Assembly: GCA_022827785.1 (NCBI GenBank)
Contig: JAJEIM010000023.1
Location: 95,308 to 159,307 of the forward strand
Reading direction: 5' to 3'
Length of the DNA: 64,000 bases
Source of the DNA: Acidimicrobiia bacterium
GTDB lineage: Bacteria; Actinomycetota; Acidimicrobiia; Spongiisociales; Spongiisociaceae
Positions 1 to 7,670 of the stretch are shown here, piece after piece. Made by a program: the position numbers and the translations under genes. The notes under the pieces are model-generated. The model saw nothing but the letters and a program-made list of their open reading frames with translations. It made no database searches and was not told where the DNA came from. Within the stretch, counting starts at the first letter, position 1. Each line of letters starts with the position of its first letter.

Positions 1-2
1 TG

Positions 3-134
3 TCCTTCGCGATCACGCTCGGGTTCGCGCTCGACAACCCGATGGCGCGGTTGCTCCTGGGGCTGTTCGGCGCCGGCCTGATCGTCTACATCCTCCGCCT
101 ACCCACCAAACCCGAGGCCGGTCCCGCGGCTTAA
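3..134 (+). CDS. C-terminal fragment of a membrane protein
   Basis: This is the 3' end of a gene that begins outside the window. The 43 visible residues contain one strongly hydrophobic stretch (LLLGLFGAGLIVY) followed by a short, polar, proline-rich tail ending KPEAGPAA and a TAA stop. That fits a last transmembrane helix with a short cytoplasmic end. It converges on the FtsX-type permease gene 20 bases downstream. The family cannot be told from so short a piece. Confidence 0.5.
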   Translation, partial: SFAITLGFALDNPMARLLLGLFGAGLIVYILRLPTKPEAGPAA

Positions 135-154
135 CCGCCCCGCCGTTGACGGGC

Positions 155-2770
155 TCACAGGTGGGAGATGGCTTCGACGACCTTGAGCCGCGCTGCCCTC
201 CATGCCGGATAGACAGCGAACAGGATCCCCAGTATCCCGGTGGCGAACAGCCAGAAGAGCAGGCTCCCCAGCACGCCGGCCACTGACAGCGAGGACGGTA
301 GCCATGGGATGGCGAAGACCGTGAAGCCCTGGTCCTCCAGCGCCCTGATCAGCGCCCAACCGAAGAAGATGCCCAGGCCGATTCCCATCAGGGCGCCGAA
401 CACCGAGACTATGGACGCTTCAGCCCGGACCATCCGGCGGGTCGTCCGCCGGTCGAGGCCCACCGCCCGAAGGAGACCGATCTCGCGGGTCCGTTCGAAT
501 ACCGCCAGGGCCATGGTGTTGGTCACCCCGAGCATCCCGATGACCACGGCCAGGGCCAGCAGGGCCAGTATGAAGTTGAGCACCCCGTTCAGCTGCGCCT
601 CGGCCTCACTCTGCAGATCTTCGAACGTCTGGACCGTCACGTTCGGGGAGTCGGCCAGCAGCGGCTCGACGGCGGCCTTCAGTTCGTCCGCGGTCACGCC
701 CTCCACCGCCTTCGCATAGACCTGAGCGTGCTGATCGATCCCTGCGGCCGATATCCAATCGGTTGAGGGGATGGCGATTATCCCGGCCCAGGCGGGTCCT
801 TCGGCGATACCCACCAGGGTGTAGGGAAACTCGCCGGCCTGCTCGAACTCGATCACCACGGAGTCGCCCAGTTCGAGGTTCCCGCTCTCGGCGATCGACG
901 CCTCCATGACGACCTGTCCCGGGCCGGGGTCGAGCGAGCCCTCGAACGCATCGGGTGGTAGGAACTCGGCCAGGTTCGGCTCCATTCCTGTGATCAGGGT
1001 CTCGGTGACGGTCTCCGTTGTAGGCGTCTCGGAGGTGAGAATTGCCCATCCGACCCAGACCCGGGTGATGTCCGCCACGAGATCGGATCCCCGCACGCGG
1101 TCCGCGATCTCCGGGGCGAAGGCGCCGGTCGGGTCACCGAACTGGCCTTCCGGCAGGACGATCACGTCGGCGACCACATCGTCAGCCAGCACCTCGTCGA
1201 TGGTCCCACGGATGGATCCGGTGAGGGTCGAGGCGAGCGCCACCAGAGTGATGCTGATCGTCACCGCCGCGGCGGTGGCCGCGGTTCGCCGGGGGCTCCG
1301 CATGGCGTTCCGCCTGGCGAGCCTGCCGGATGTACCCGTGAACCGTTCCAGGATGGTTCCGAGAAGGTTGGTCACGGGACCCGCCGCCAGCGGGCTGAGC
1401 GCGAAGACCGCCAGGAAGATCACCCCGACCCCCACTCCCACGTAGACCACCGGGCTGGGTCCGGAACCGGTGTCGCCGAACAACCCGAAGAAGAGAGCGG
1501 CCAGCCCCAGTACCAGGATCGCCCCGCCCACCAGGGCGCGGCGCAGGAATCCGCCCCGGGCCGGGTCGGGCGCGTCCTCTCTCAGGGCGGCCATCACCGA
1601 GACCTTGGAGGCCCGCCGGGCCGGGATCAGGGCGGAGACGAATGTGATCACCGTGCCCGCTGCCAGGCCGACGATCACCGTTCGGGGTTTGATGGACAGC
1701 GTGGTAGTTGGTATGTCGATCCCGGCTGCCGGCAGTATCAGCTGGAGGCCGAAGGCGATCATCACGCCGAAGCCCACCCCGAGGACGGCCCCTATGAAGC
1801 CGATGGTCAATGCTTCGAGCAGGACGATCCCCCGGATCTGGCGCGCACCGGCGCCGAGGGCCCGCAACAGCGCCAGTTCCCTGGTGCGCTGGCTCACCAC
1901 GATCCGGAAGGTGTTGTAGATGAGGAAGGAGCCCACGAAGAGGGCCACCCATCCGAACACCGACAGGAAGATCGTGAAGAAGGAGAGCGCGCTCTGGATG
2001 TCGGCGGCCTCCGCCTCGGCAGCATCCTGGCCCGACACGACGGTCGCGTGGTCCGGGAGCTTCGCTCGGATACCGGCGATCACCTCGTCGATCTGAGCCC
2101 CCGGAGTGACCTGCACCGCCCCTCCCGACAGCAGGCCGGGGCGCTGCAGCACGGACTGGGTAGTCGGAAGGTCGAAGAACACCCATGTGGTGCCGCCCAG
2201 GGTGTTGTCCTCGCCGAAGGTGGCGATTCCCGCCAGCGTGAGATCCAGGCGACCGACCACATCGGAGATCACCGTCACCCGATCCCCGATTTGGAAGCCT
2301 CCCAGATCGGCGATACCGCGATCCAACGCCACCTGCCCGCTTCCGACCGGGAAGGCGCCTTCGGCGATCGTGAAGCCGCTTACGCCGTCGCTCTCCGCGG
2401 GAGACAGGCTGGCCACGAAGGTGGGCGGACCCGGACCGCTGCCCAGGACCTCACCCTCCGAGTCCAGAACGCTCACGCCCATGCCCTGGAGGACGGGGAA
2501 GGCCTCTTCCACGCCCGGGACCTCGTCGATCAGGGCGAAGTCGGCCTCGTCCAGGTAGGTTCCCTCGCCGAAGCTGAAGTCGGACTCGGTACCGATCGCG
2601 ATGTCGATCCCCGCATAGGCATCGGCGAAGATACCGTCGAAGGCCTTCCCGATCGTGTCGGTGTAGACGTAGACGCCACTGATCAGGCCGACCCCGAGGA
2701 TGATGGCCAGGGCGGTGAGGACAAGGCGTACCTTGTGGGCCCAGACGCCCTTCAGAGAAACCCGAAGCAT
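155..2770 (-). CDS. MacB/FtsX-type ABC transporter permease
   Basis: An 871-residue permease with two FtsX domains, probably part of an exporter or lipoprotein/cell-envelope ABC machine. The first helix lies near residues 13-36 and is followed by a long extracytoplasmic MacB-core-like region. Near residues 265-400 there is a three-helix FtsX block with the typical RTRELALLRALGA segment. The same pattern repeats in the second half (extracytoplasmic region, then RTREIGLLRAVGL and the last helices), so the protein is a tandem duplication as in actinobacterial FtsX-like permeases. Its ATG overlaps the stop of the ATPase gene by one base (TGATG), so the two are translationally coupled. The substrate is unknown. 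Confidence 0.93.
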   Translation of the reverse strand: MLRVSLKGVWAHKVRLVLTALAIILGVGLISGVYVYTDTIGKAFDGIFADAYAGIDIAIGTESDFSFGEGTYLDEADFALIDEVPGVEEAFPVLQGMGVSVLDSEGEVLGSGPGPPTFVASLSPAESDGVSGFTIAEGAFPVGSGQVALDRGIADLGGFQIGDRVTVISDVVGRLDLTLAGIATFGEDNTLGGTTWVFFDLPTTQSVLQRPGLLSGGAVQVTPGAQIDEVIAGIRAKLPDHATVVSGQDAAEAEAADIQSALSFFTIFLSVFGWVALFVGSFLIYNTFRIVVSQRTRELALLRALGAGARQIRGIVLLEALTIGFIGAVLGVGFGVMIAFGLQLILPAAGIDIPTTTLSIKPRTVIVGLAAGTVITFVSALIPARRASKVSVMAALREDAPDPARGGFLRRALVGGAILVLGLAALFFGLFGDTGSGPSPVVYVGVGVGVIFLAVFALSPLAAGPVTNLLGTILERFTGTSGRLARRNAMRSPRRTAATAAAVTISITLVALASTLTGSIRGTIDEVLADDVVADVIVLPEGQFGDPTGAFAPEIADRVRGSDLVADITRVWVGWAILTSETPTTETVTETLITGMEPNLAEFLPPDAFEGSLDPGPGQVVMEASIAESGNLELGDSVVIEFEQAGEFPYTLVGIAEGPAWAGIIAIPSTDWISAAGIDQHAQVYAKAVEGVTADELKAAVEPLLADSPNVTVQTFEDLQSEAEAQLNGVLNFILALLALAVVIGMLGVTNTMALAVFERTREIGLLRAVGLDRRTTRRMVRAEASIVSVFGALMGIGLGIFFGWALIRALEDQGFTVFAIPWLPSSLSVAGVLGSLLFWLFATGILGILFAVYPAWRAARLKVVEAISHL

Positions 2771-3498
2771 CAGTACTCCAGGCTCTTGAGGCGGTCGAGA
2801 ATCCGCTCCGGGTTGGGATCCTCCATCGAGTCGACCACCCTGCCGTCGGCCAGGAACACGATCCGGTCGGAGTAGCCGGCGGCGTTGGCGTCGTGGGTGA
2901 CCATGACGATGGTCTGGGCATGATCCTTGACCGCCGAGCGGAGGAAGTCGAGCAGGTCGGCGCTCGCCTTGGAGTCGAGGTTGCCGCTCGGCTCATCGGC
3001 GAAGATGAGTTCCGGCCGGGAGACCATGGCGCGGGCTGCCGCCACCCGCTGCTGCTGGCCGCCCGACAGCTCGGACGGACGGTGCTTGAGCCGGTCTGCC
3101 ACACCGAGGGTTTCCACGACCGAGTCGAACCAGGATTGGTCGACCTTGGTGCCGGCCAGGTCGAGAGGAAGGGTGATGTTCTCGCTGGCGGAGAGCGTGG
3201 GGACCAGGTTGAAGGCCTGGAAGATGAAACCGATCCGCTCCCGGCGGAGCTTGGTGAGTCGGCGGTCGCTCAGGGTCGACAGGTCCTGGTCCCCGATGAA
3301 TACGGAACCCTCCGTCACCGAGTCGAGTCCGGCCATGCAGTGCATGAGCGTCGACTTGCCCGAGCCCGACGGGCCCATCACCGCGGTGAACTCCCCTTTG
3401 GCGAACGCCACGGAAATCTCGTCGAGCGCCGTGACGCGGGTGTCGCCCCACCCGTACACCTTCGTGACGCCTTCGGCGCGAGCCGCCGCACTGTTCAT
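2770..3498 (-). CDS. ABC transporter ATP-binding protein (LolD/MacB type)
   Basis: A 242-residue nucleotide-binding subunit for the downstream permease. It has Walker A (GPSGSGKST), the signature LSGGQQQRVAAARAM, Walker B (LIFADEPSGNLD) and the switch histidine in MVTHD, all typical of the MacB/LolD/FtsE branch. The start is taken at ATG 3498, because the sequence GAAAGGACC lies just upstream and residues before this methionine do not resemble the family. It is the first gene of a two-gene operon. The operon is likely repressed through the paired palindromes about 130-170 bases upstream. Confidence 0.93.
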   Translation of the reverse strand: MNSAAARAEGVTKVYGWGDTRVTALDEISVAFAKGEFTAVMGPSGSGKSTLMHCMAGLDSVTEGSVFIGDQDLSTLSDRRLTKLRRERIGFIFQAFNLVPTLSASENITLPLDLAGTKVDQSWFDSVVETLGVADRLKHRPSELSGGQQQRVAAARAMVSRPELIFADEPSGNLDSKASADLLDFLRSAVKDHAQTIVMVTHDANAAGYSDRIVFLADGRVVDSMEDPNPERILDRLKSLEY

Positions 3499-3622
3499 CT
3501 CGGAAGGTCCTTTCGGTAGGGGTATTTGGGGCCCGGTCCACCGGAACACCGACCATTCGCCGTTCCGCGCCGTACGTCCATGATCAAGCTGCCACTCTCC
3601 GTGCCGACCGGCGCCGGTCTTG

Positions 3623-3668
3623 GTTTGTGTTACAAACTAGATTACCACTTAGAGTTTGCCGCGCAAAC
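3623..3668 (-). promoter_or_regulatory. Promoter with two 15-bp operators for the ABC exporter operon
   Basis: Two 6-3-6 inverted repeats, GTTTGTGTTACAAAC (3623-3637) and GTTTGCCGCGCAAAC (3654-3668), have centres 31 bp apart, about three helical turns. On the minus strand a TTGCGC box (3661-3666), a 16-base spacer and TAATCT (3639-3644) form a plausible promoter. One palindrome therefore covers the -35 box and the other covers the start point. Further inverted repeats follow at 3666-3684 and 3682-3696. This layout suits a dimeric repressor of the TetR or MarR class. No such regulator is encoded in the window, so its identity is open. Confidence 0.6.
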
Positions 3669-3978
3669 CAGCAACTCACTGGTTGGCTTTCCCAACTGGC
3701 GTGGATCGCCGGACACGATGGCGGTAGTGACAGTTGCTCCGCATGGTTCCCCACTGTGGTCGGGGGCTCGCGGTATGTCTATGGGGGATCACCCTCGAAT
3801 GTTCCTCATGTCGCATCCGGTATGCGGGAAATGGCCTCGACGTCGACCCTACCAACCTCGGCCGGCTACAAGAACCGGCGGACGCCCACCGCGGTATTCC
3901 CCAGCCGTCCCGGCACGTCGCGTGACGAACCACGGGTCCGTCACGCCTGCCGGCGGTCGCGGTTATCCTCTCGTGTCG

Positions 3979-4638
3979 ATGCGCTTGGTCATCGCGCGCT
4001 GCTCGGTCGACTACCGCGGCCGCCTCACCGCCCACCTTCCTCCTGCTACCCGCCTGATCATGGTCAAGGCGGACGGATGCGTGTCCATCCACGCCGACGG
4101 CGGCGCCTACAAACCTCTGAACTGGATGAACGCCCCCAATACGCTGGTCGAGGAGGAGGATCGCTGGGTGGTGACCAACCCGAAGAGGGAGGAGTTGACC
4201 ATCCGGATCGAGGAGGTCTTGTCCGACCATCATTTCGATCTGGGCCAGGACCCCGGGTTGGAGAAGGACGGCGTGGAAGCCCACCTCCAGGAGTTGCTGG
4301 CCGCCAAGCCGGAGTTGCTGGAGGAGGGGATGGTGGTAGTTCGCCGGGAATACCCCACCGACATCGGCCCGGTCGACCTGCTGTGCCGGGCGGCGGACGG
4401 CGACACGGTGGCGGTCGAGATCAAGCGGAAGGGCGAGATGGACGGGGTGGAACAGCTGACCCGTTACCTGGACCGGCTCGGCAACGACTCGCGGCTCCAT
4501 CCGCTCCGGGGAGTGCTCGCCGCCACGATCATCGCCCCCCAGGCGAAGGTGCTGGCGGCGGCACGGGGAATCGCCTGCGTGGAGGTGGACTACGAGCAAC
4601 TGAGGGGCGCGCCTTCCAATCACCTGCGCCTCTTCTAG
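3979..4638 (+). CDS. nucS: Mismatch-specific endonuclease NucS (EndoMS)
   Basis: A 219-residue protein with the full NucS architecture: an N-terminal dimerisation half starting [16 protein letters not shown], then a RecB-like nuclease domain. Its catalytic residues are visible as D133 (GPVDLL), E147 and K149 (VEIKRKG). NucS cuts both strands at mismatches and replaces MutS/MutL in most Actinobacteria and some archaea. The last residues HLRLF match the beta-clamp-binding consensus known at the NucS C-terminus. GTG at 3973 is an alternative in-frame start. A TATCCT box at 3964-3969 would give a near-leaderless mRNA. The 480 bases before it hold the exporter promoter and nothing else recognisable. 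Confidence 0.95.
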   Translation: MRLVIARCSVDYRGRLTAHLPPATRLIMVKADGCVSIHADGGAYKPLNWMNAPNTLVEEEDRWVVTNPKREELTIRIEEVLSDHHFDLGQDPGLEKDGVEAHLQELLAAKPELLEEGMVVVRREYPTDIGPVDLLCRAADGDTVAVEIKRKGEMDGVEQLTRYLDRLGNDSRLHPLRGVLAATIIAPQAKVLAAARGIACVEVDYEQLRGAPSNHLRLF

Positions 4639-4718
4639 GAGGGTGGCCGTGCTCAGTAAGGCCCGCCCGGAACCCGGCGAGCACCGCTCCGGCCACCCGG
4701 ATCAGACAAAGGGGTTCA

Positions 4719-4952
4719 ACTTGTCACAGGCCTCCTATACGTTGCCTATTGCTAAGCACCTACACCGTCCGCAAGCGTCTCGCCGATCGGAGCGGTCGGA
4801 CCGGAGGGAACATACGCAGGTTCCATGGAGCGACTCACCGAATTACCCGGCACCAGCCCGGGCATGGTCGAACACGCTCCGAACCAACGGTGGTGGAGGC
4901 GGGGGAGGGCCCAGCGGGCGATGCCCGCCAGCCGCGATTTTCGCGTTCTTTT
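4719..4952 (+). repeat. Dispersed repeat, copy 1
   Basis: About 235 bases between nucS and trmL match the reverse complement of 9935-10158. The best-conserved blocks are GTTGCCTATTGC-AAGCACCTA, GAGGGAACA, a block containing GGGCATGGTCGA, a G-rich block GGCGGGGGAGGGCCC and CGCGATTT-CGCG, which can fold as a small hairpin. The blocks keep their order and near-equal spacing, with indels between them. A frame reading (L/M)S...LPIAKHL...G7 is open in both copies, but it shifts through the middle, so the element looks non-coding or decayed. It fills the whole 333-base gap. Confidence 0.75.
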
Positions 4953-4971
4953 GAGGATCGGGACACCGGGC

Positions 4972-5436
4972 ATGTTCCAGGTCGTGCTCTACCGGCCCGA
5001 GATACCTCCCAACACGGGCAACATCATCCGCTTGTGCGCTAACACCGGCGCCGCCTTGCACCTGGTCCACCCGCTGGGGTTCTCCATGGATGACACCCGT
5101 CTGAGGCGGGCCGGCCTCGACTACCACGAGTACGCGAGCGTCAGGGAACACTCCGACTTCGAGGCATACCTGGAGGCGGCCCGACCGGCGCGCCTGCTCG
5201 CCATGTCGGGAGGCGGCCGCAGGTGGTACACCGAAGTGGCCTACCGGGAGGGGGACGGACTGCTGTTCGGACCCGAAAGCGTCGGGCTGGGCGGGCGCAT
5301 CCTGGGCCACGAGGGGGTGACCGAGACCCTCCGGATCCCGATGCTGGCAGATCGCCGGAGCCTCAACCTCTCCAATGCGGTAGCGATCGTCCTGTTCGAG
5401 GCCTGGCGTCAGTTGGGGTTCGACGGAGGGGTCTGA
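4972..5436 (+). CDS. trmL: tRNA (cytidine(34)-2'-O)-methyltransferase TrmL
   Basis: A 154-residue SPOUT methyltransferase that modifies the wobble base of certain tRNA(Leu) species with S-adenosylmethionine. The sequence shows the family hallmarks. The N-terminus is VVLYRPEIPPNTGNIIRLCANTGA. The middle has FGPESVGLG. The C-terminal trefoil knot region is RIPMLADRRSLNLSNAVAIVLFEAWR. Length agrees with TrmL (about 155). ATG 4972 is chosen because MFQVVLYRPEIP matches the family start. Reading further upstream runs into the dispersed repeat. Confidence 0.93.
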   Translation: MFQVVLYRPEIPPNTGNIIRLCANTGAALHLVHPLGFSMDDTRLRRAGLDYHEYASVREHSDFEAYLEAARPARLLAMSGGGRRWYTEVAYREGDGLLFGPESVGLGGRILGHEGVTETLRIPMLADRRSLNLSNAVAIVLFEAWRQLGFDGGV

Positions 5437-5457
5437 CCGGTGGACCCGGACGTCGGC

Positions 5458-6819
5458 TCAGCCGGCCAGGGCCCGCAAGGCAACCGCCTCGGCCAGGGCG
5501 CTCCGCCTGAACTCGCCCAAGTCGAGGCTTTCGTCGGGCCCGTGGATGTAGCTGGTGGGGTCGCCCGCTCCGGTCAGAACCAGGTCGGCCTCGGGAAACG
5601 CCTCGGAGAAGGCCTGTACGAACGGGATGGAGCCGCCGATGCCGGTGTAGACGGCGTCGCGCCCGTACGCGTGGCGGAAGCCGGCCTGGAAGGCGCCGTA
5701 GCCGGGACCGGATGTGTCCAGCGAGAAGGGGTGGGCGGACGCTCCCCGCTCCACCTTGACAGCGGCGCCCCATGGGACCGCCCCCTCCAGGTGGCGCACC
5801 AGGGAGTCCATCGCCCGCTCGGGATCGTCGCCGGGCGCCAGCCGGACCGACACCTTGGCCCGGGCCTCCGGCACCAACTGGTTGATGGAGTTCGCCACCG
5901 GAGGCGCGTCGATCGAGAGTATCGACACGGCAGGCCCGGCCCACAGGCGCTGCGTGATGGATCCCTCGCCGATGGCCTCCACCCCTGCCAGCACCCCGGC
6001 ATCACGGCGGGCCTCGTCCCAATCGGCATCGATGAGCGGGCGTTCCCCACGCACCAGGCCGGGAACCGCCACGTTTCCCTGCTCATCGTGGAGGGAGGCC
6101 AGGGTCCGCACCAGTACGGAGAGAGCGTCGGGGAATGCCCCTCCCCAGATACCGGAATGAACCCCCGCCTCCAGGGTGCGGACTTCGATGGTGCAGTCGA
6201 TCAGACCCCTCAGGGAGGTGGTCAGCGCGGGCACCCCCACCGCCCAGTTGGCGGCGTCGGCCACCACGATGACATCGGCGGCCAGTAGGTCCCGGTATCG
6301 GGCCAGGAACCCGTCCAGGTGGATGGAACCGATCTCCTCCTCGCCTTCGAGGAAGACCTTCACGCCCACGGGCGGCCGGCCCTCATGGGCCCTTAGCGCT
6401 CCCGTGTGGATCACGATCCCGACCTTGTCGTCGGCCGTACCCCGGCCGTACAGGCGACCTCGGGACTCGGTCGGCTCGAAGGGCGGGGTGCTCCACAACT
6501 CGGCGGGGCCGGGGGGTTGCACGTCGTAATGCGCGTAGAGCAGGACGGTGGGAGCGGCGGGATCGGGAGGGCCGATCTCGGCGAAAACGGCCGGGTGGGA
6601 ACCGTCCAGTTCGAGGATCCTCACCCCCTCGAGGCCTGCCCGTTCCAGTTGGGCGGCGGACACCTCCGCACCGTGGCGAACCCGGCCGGGGTCGAATCCC
6701 GCGGCGCTGATCGAATCTACCCGGACGAGTTCCTCCAGGTCGCTCCTAAGCGCGGGCAACAAGTCTTCAATGGCCGAGGTCAGGTCGTCATGCATTGCCG
6801 GAAGGCCGGGTTGCGTCAC
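5458..6819 (-). CDS. M20 family zinc dipeptidase/deacylase
   Basis: A 453-residue metallopeptidase of the M20 (ArgE/DapE/carnosinase-like) family. The metal and catalytic motifs are clear: LLYAHYDVQPPG (first His/Asp), YGRGTADDKVG (bridging Asp), FLEGEEEIGS (general-base Glu pair) and the dimerisation domain with AGVHSGIWGG. A conserved C-terminal histidine lies in TSYIHGPDE. These match the dipeptidase branch. The gene overlaps the end of the orotate phosphoribosyltransferase gene by 32 bases. An internal ATG at 6795 would shorten the overlap to 8. The substrate is probably a small peptide or N-acyl amino acid. Confidence 0.9.
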   Translation of the reverse strand: MTQPGLPAMHDDLTSAIEDLLPALRSDLEELVRVDSISAAGFDPGRVRHGAEVSAAQLERAGLEGVRILELDGSHPAVFAEIGPPDPAAPTVLLYAHYDVQPPGPAELWSTPPFEPTESRGRLYGRGTADDKVGIVIHTGALRAHEGRPPVGVKVFLEGEEEIGSIHLDGFLARYRDLLAADVIVVADAANWAVGVPALTTSLRGLIDCTIEVRTLEAGVHSGIWGGAFPDALSVLVRTLASLHDEQGNVAVPGLVRGERPLIDADWDEARRDAGVLAGVEAIGEGSITQRLWAGPAVSILSIDAPPVANSINQLVPEARAKVSVRLAPGDDPERAMDSLVRHLEGAVPWGAAVKVERGASAHPFSLDTSGPGYGAFQAGFRHAYGRDAVYTGIGGSIPFVQAFSEAFPEADLVLTGAGDPTSYIHGPDESLDLGEFRRSALAEAVALRALAG

Positions 6820-7435
6820 GGGTAGCTCCAGCTGACGGCGTGATGGCGGTCTCGGCCTTGGGCAAAGCGTCCGCGGGCGGTACGACCGGGTCGATGCCCA
6901 GGTCGGTATAGGTGGCCATTGGGAAGTACGGGACGCCGAGGCCGGCGAAGGCGCCGCTCGCAGTGTCGCCCCGGTCCGCCAGCGTCACCGCCGCAACCAC
7001 CTCGGCGCCGGTCTGGCGGACGACACGGAAGGCGTCGAGGATCGACCCGCCGGTAGTGACAACGTCTTCGACGAGCAACACCCTGTCGCCCCGGCCGACC
7101 TGCAATCCCTCGATGCGCCGCCTGGTCCCCCGTCCCTTCTGCTGCTTGCGGACGATGAACCACTGCTTGTCGCTGACCGCGGCGATGCCTACTGCCAGCG
7201 CGTCGGCGCCCAAAGTGAGACCACCGGCGGCGTCGAACTCGATCCCGGCTGCGCCAACGGCCTCGACGATGGCATCGCATGCGACCTTGAGGTCCCGCCA
7301 CGCGGCGAGGGCCTCCTTGCCATCTATGAAGTCCCTCGACATGGCCCCGCACGCCAGCTGTATCTCCTCATCGCGCCGGCTCAGGGCCTTCGTTCTCAGG
7401 ATCTGTTGAAGTCCGGCGCGTAGCTGCGAGGGCAC
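6788..7435 (-). CDS. pyrE: Orotate phosphoribosyltransferase
   Basis: A 215-residue type I phosphoribosyltransferase. The PRPP-binding loop is seen in VLLVEDVVTTGGSILDAFRVV. The N-terminal part has the OPRT pattern FDAAGGLTLGADALAVGIA and a lysine/arginine-rich flexible loop VRKQQKGRGTRRRIEG. The reaction joins orotate to PRPP in pyrimidine synthesis. It starts at GTG 7435, seven bases after a strong AGGAGGAG ribosome site. It is co-transcribed with the M20 peptidase gene. No other pyrimidine genes are nearby, so a related purine or salvage PRTase is the main alternative. Confidence 0.85.
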   Translation of the reverse strand: MPSQLRAGLQQILRTKALSRRDEEIQLACGAMSRDFIDGKEALAAWRDLKVACDAIVEAVGAAGIEFDAAGGLTLGADALAVGIAAVSDKQWFIVRKQQKGRGTRRRIEGLQVGRGDRVLLVEDVVTTGGSILDAFRVVRQTGAEVVAAVTLADRGDTASGAFAGLGVPYFPMATYTDLGIDPVVPPADALPKAETAITPSAGATRDATRPSGNA

Positions 7436-7670
7436 GGCGGTTCTCCTCCTGGTGCGGCGGCCCGAACCATAGCCCTGATGCCCGGCTGTTCCGATATGCC
7501 GAACGCAGATCAGATCACCACAACCGCATCATTGCGGGGGCACCAACCTCACCTGACGGGGTGAAGGTCACGCCCAGGCCGGGCTGGGCGCCGCTCGGGA
7601 ATCCGGCGTCCCGCGGTCGGTCTCGTTGAGAGCGGCCGGAGCGGGCTAGCCTTGTCCGACGAGCAATCTC

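Noticed and set aside
4643..4954. A 103-codon frame directly after nucS with a ribosome-site-like GAGGG
   Set aside because: Most of it lies in the dispersed repeat. The frame matches the second copy at both ends but not in the middle, so protein coding is not supported.
3627..5042. A 471-codon open frame overlapping nucS and trmL
   Set aside because: It lies in another frame over two clear genes and is Arg/Gly/Pro-rich, as expected for a shadow frame in G+C-rich DNA.
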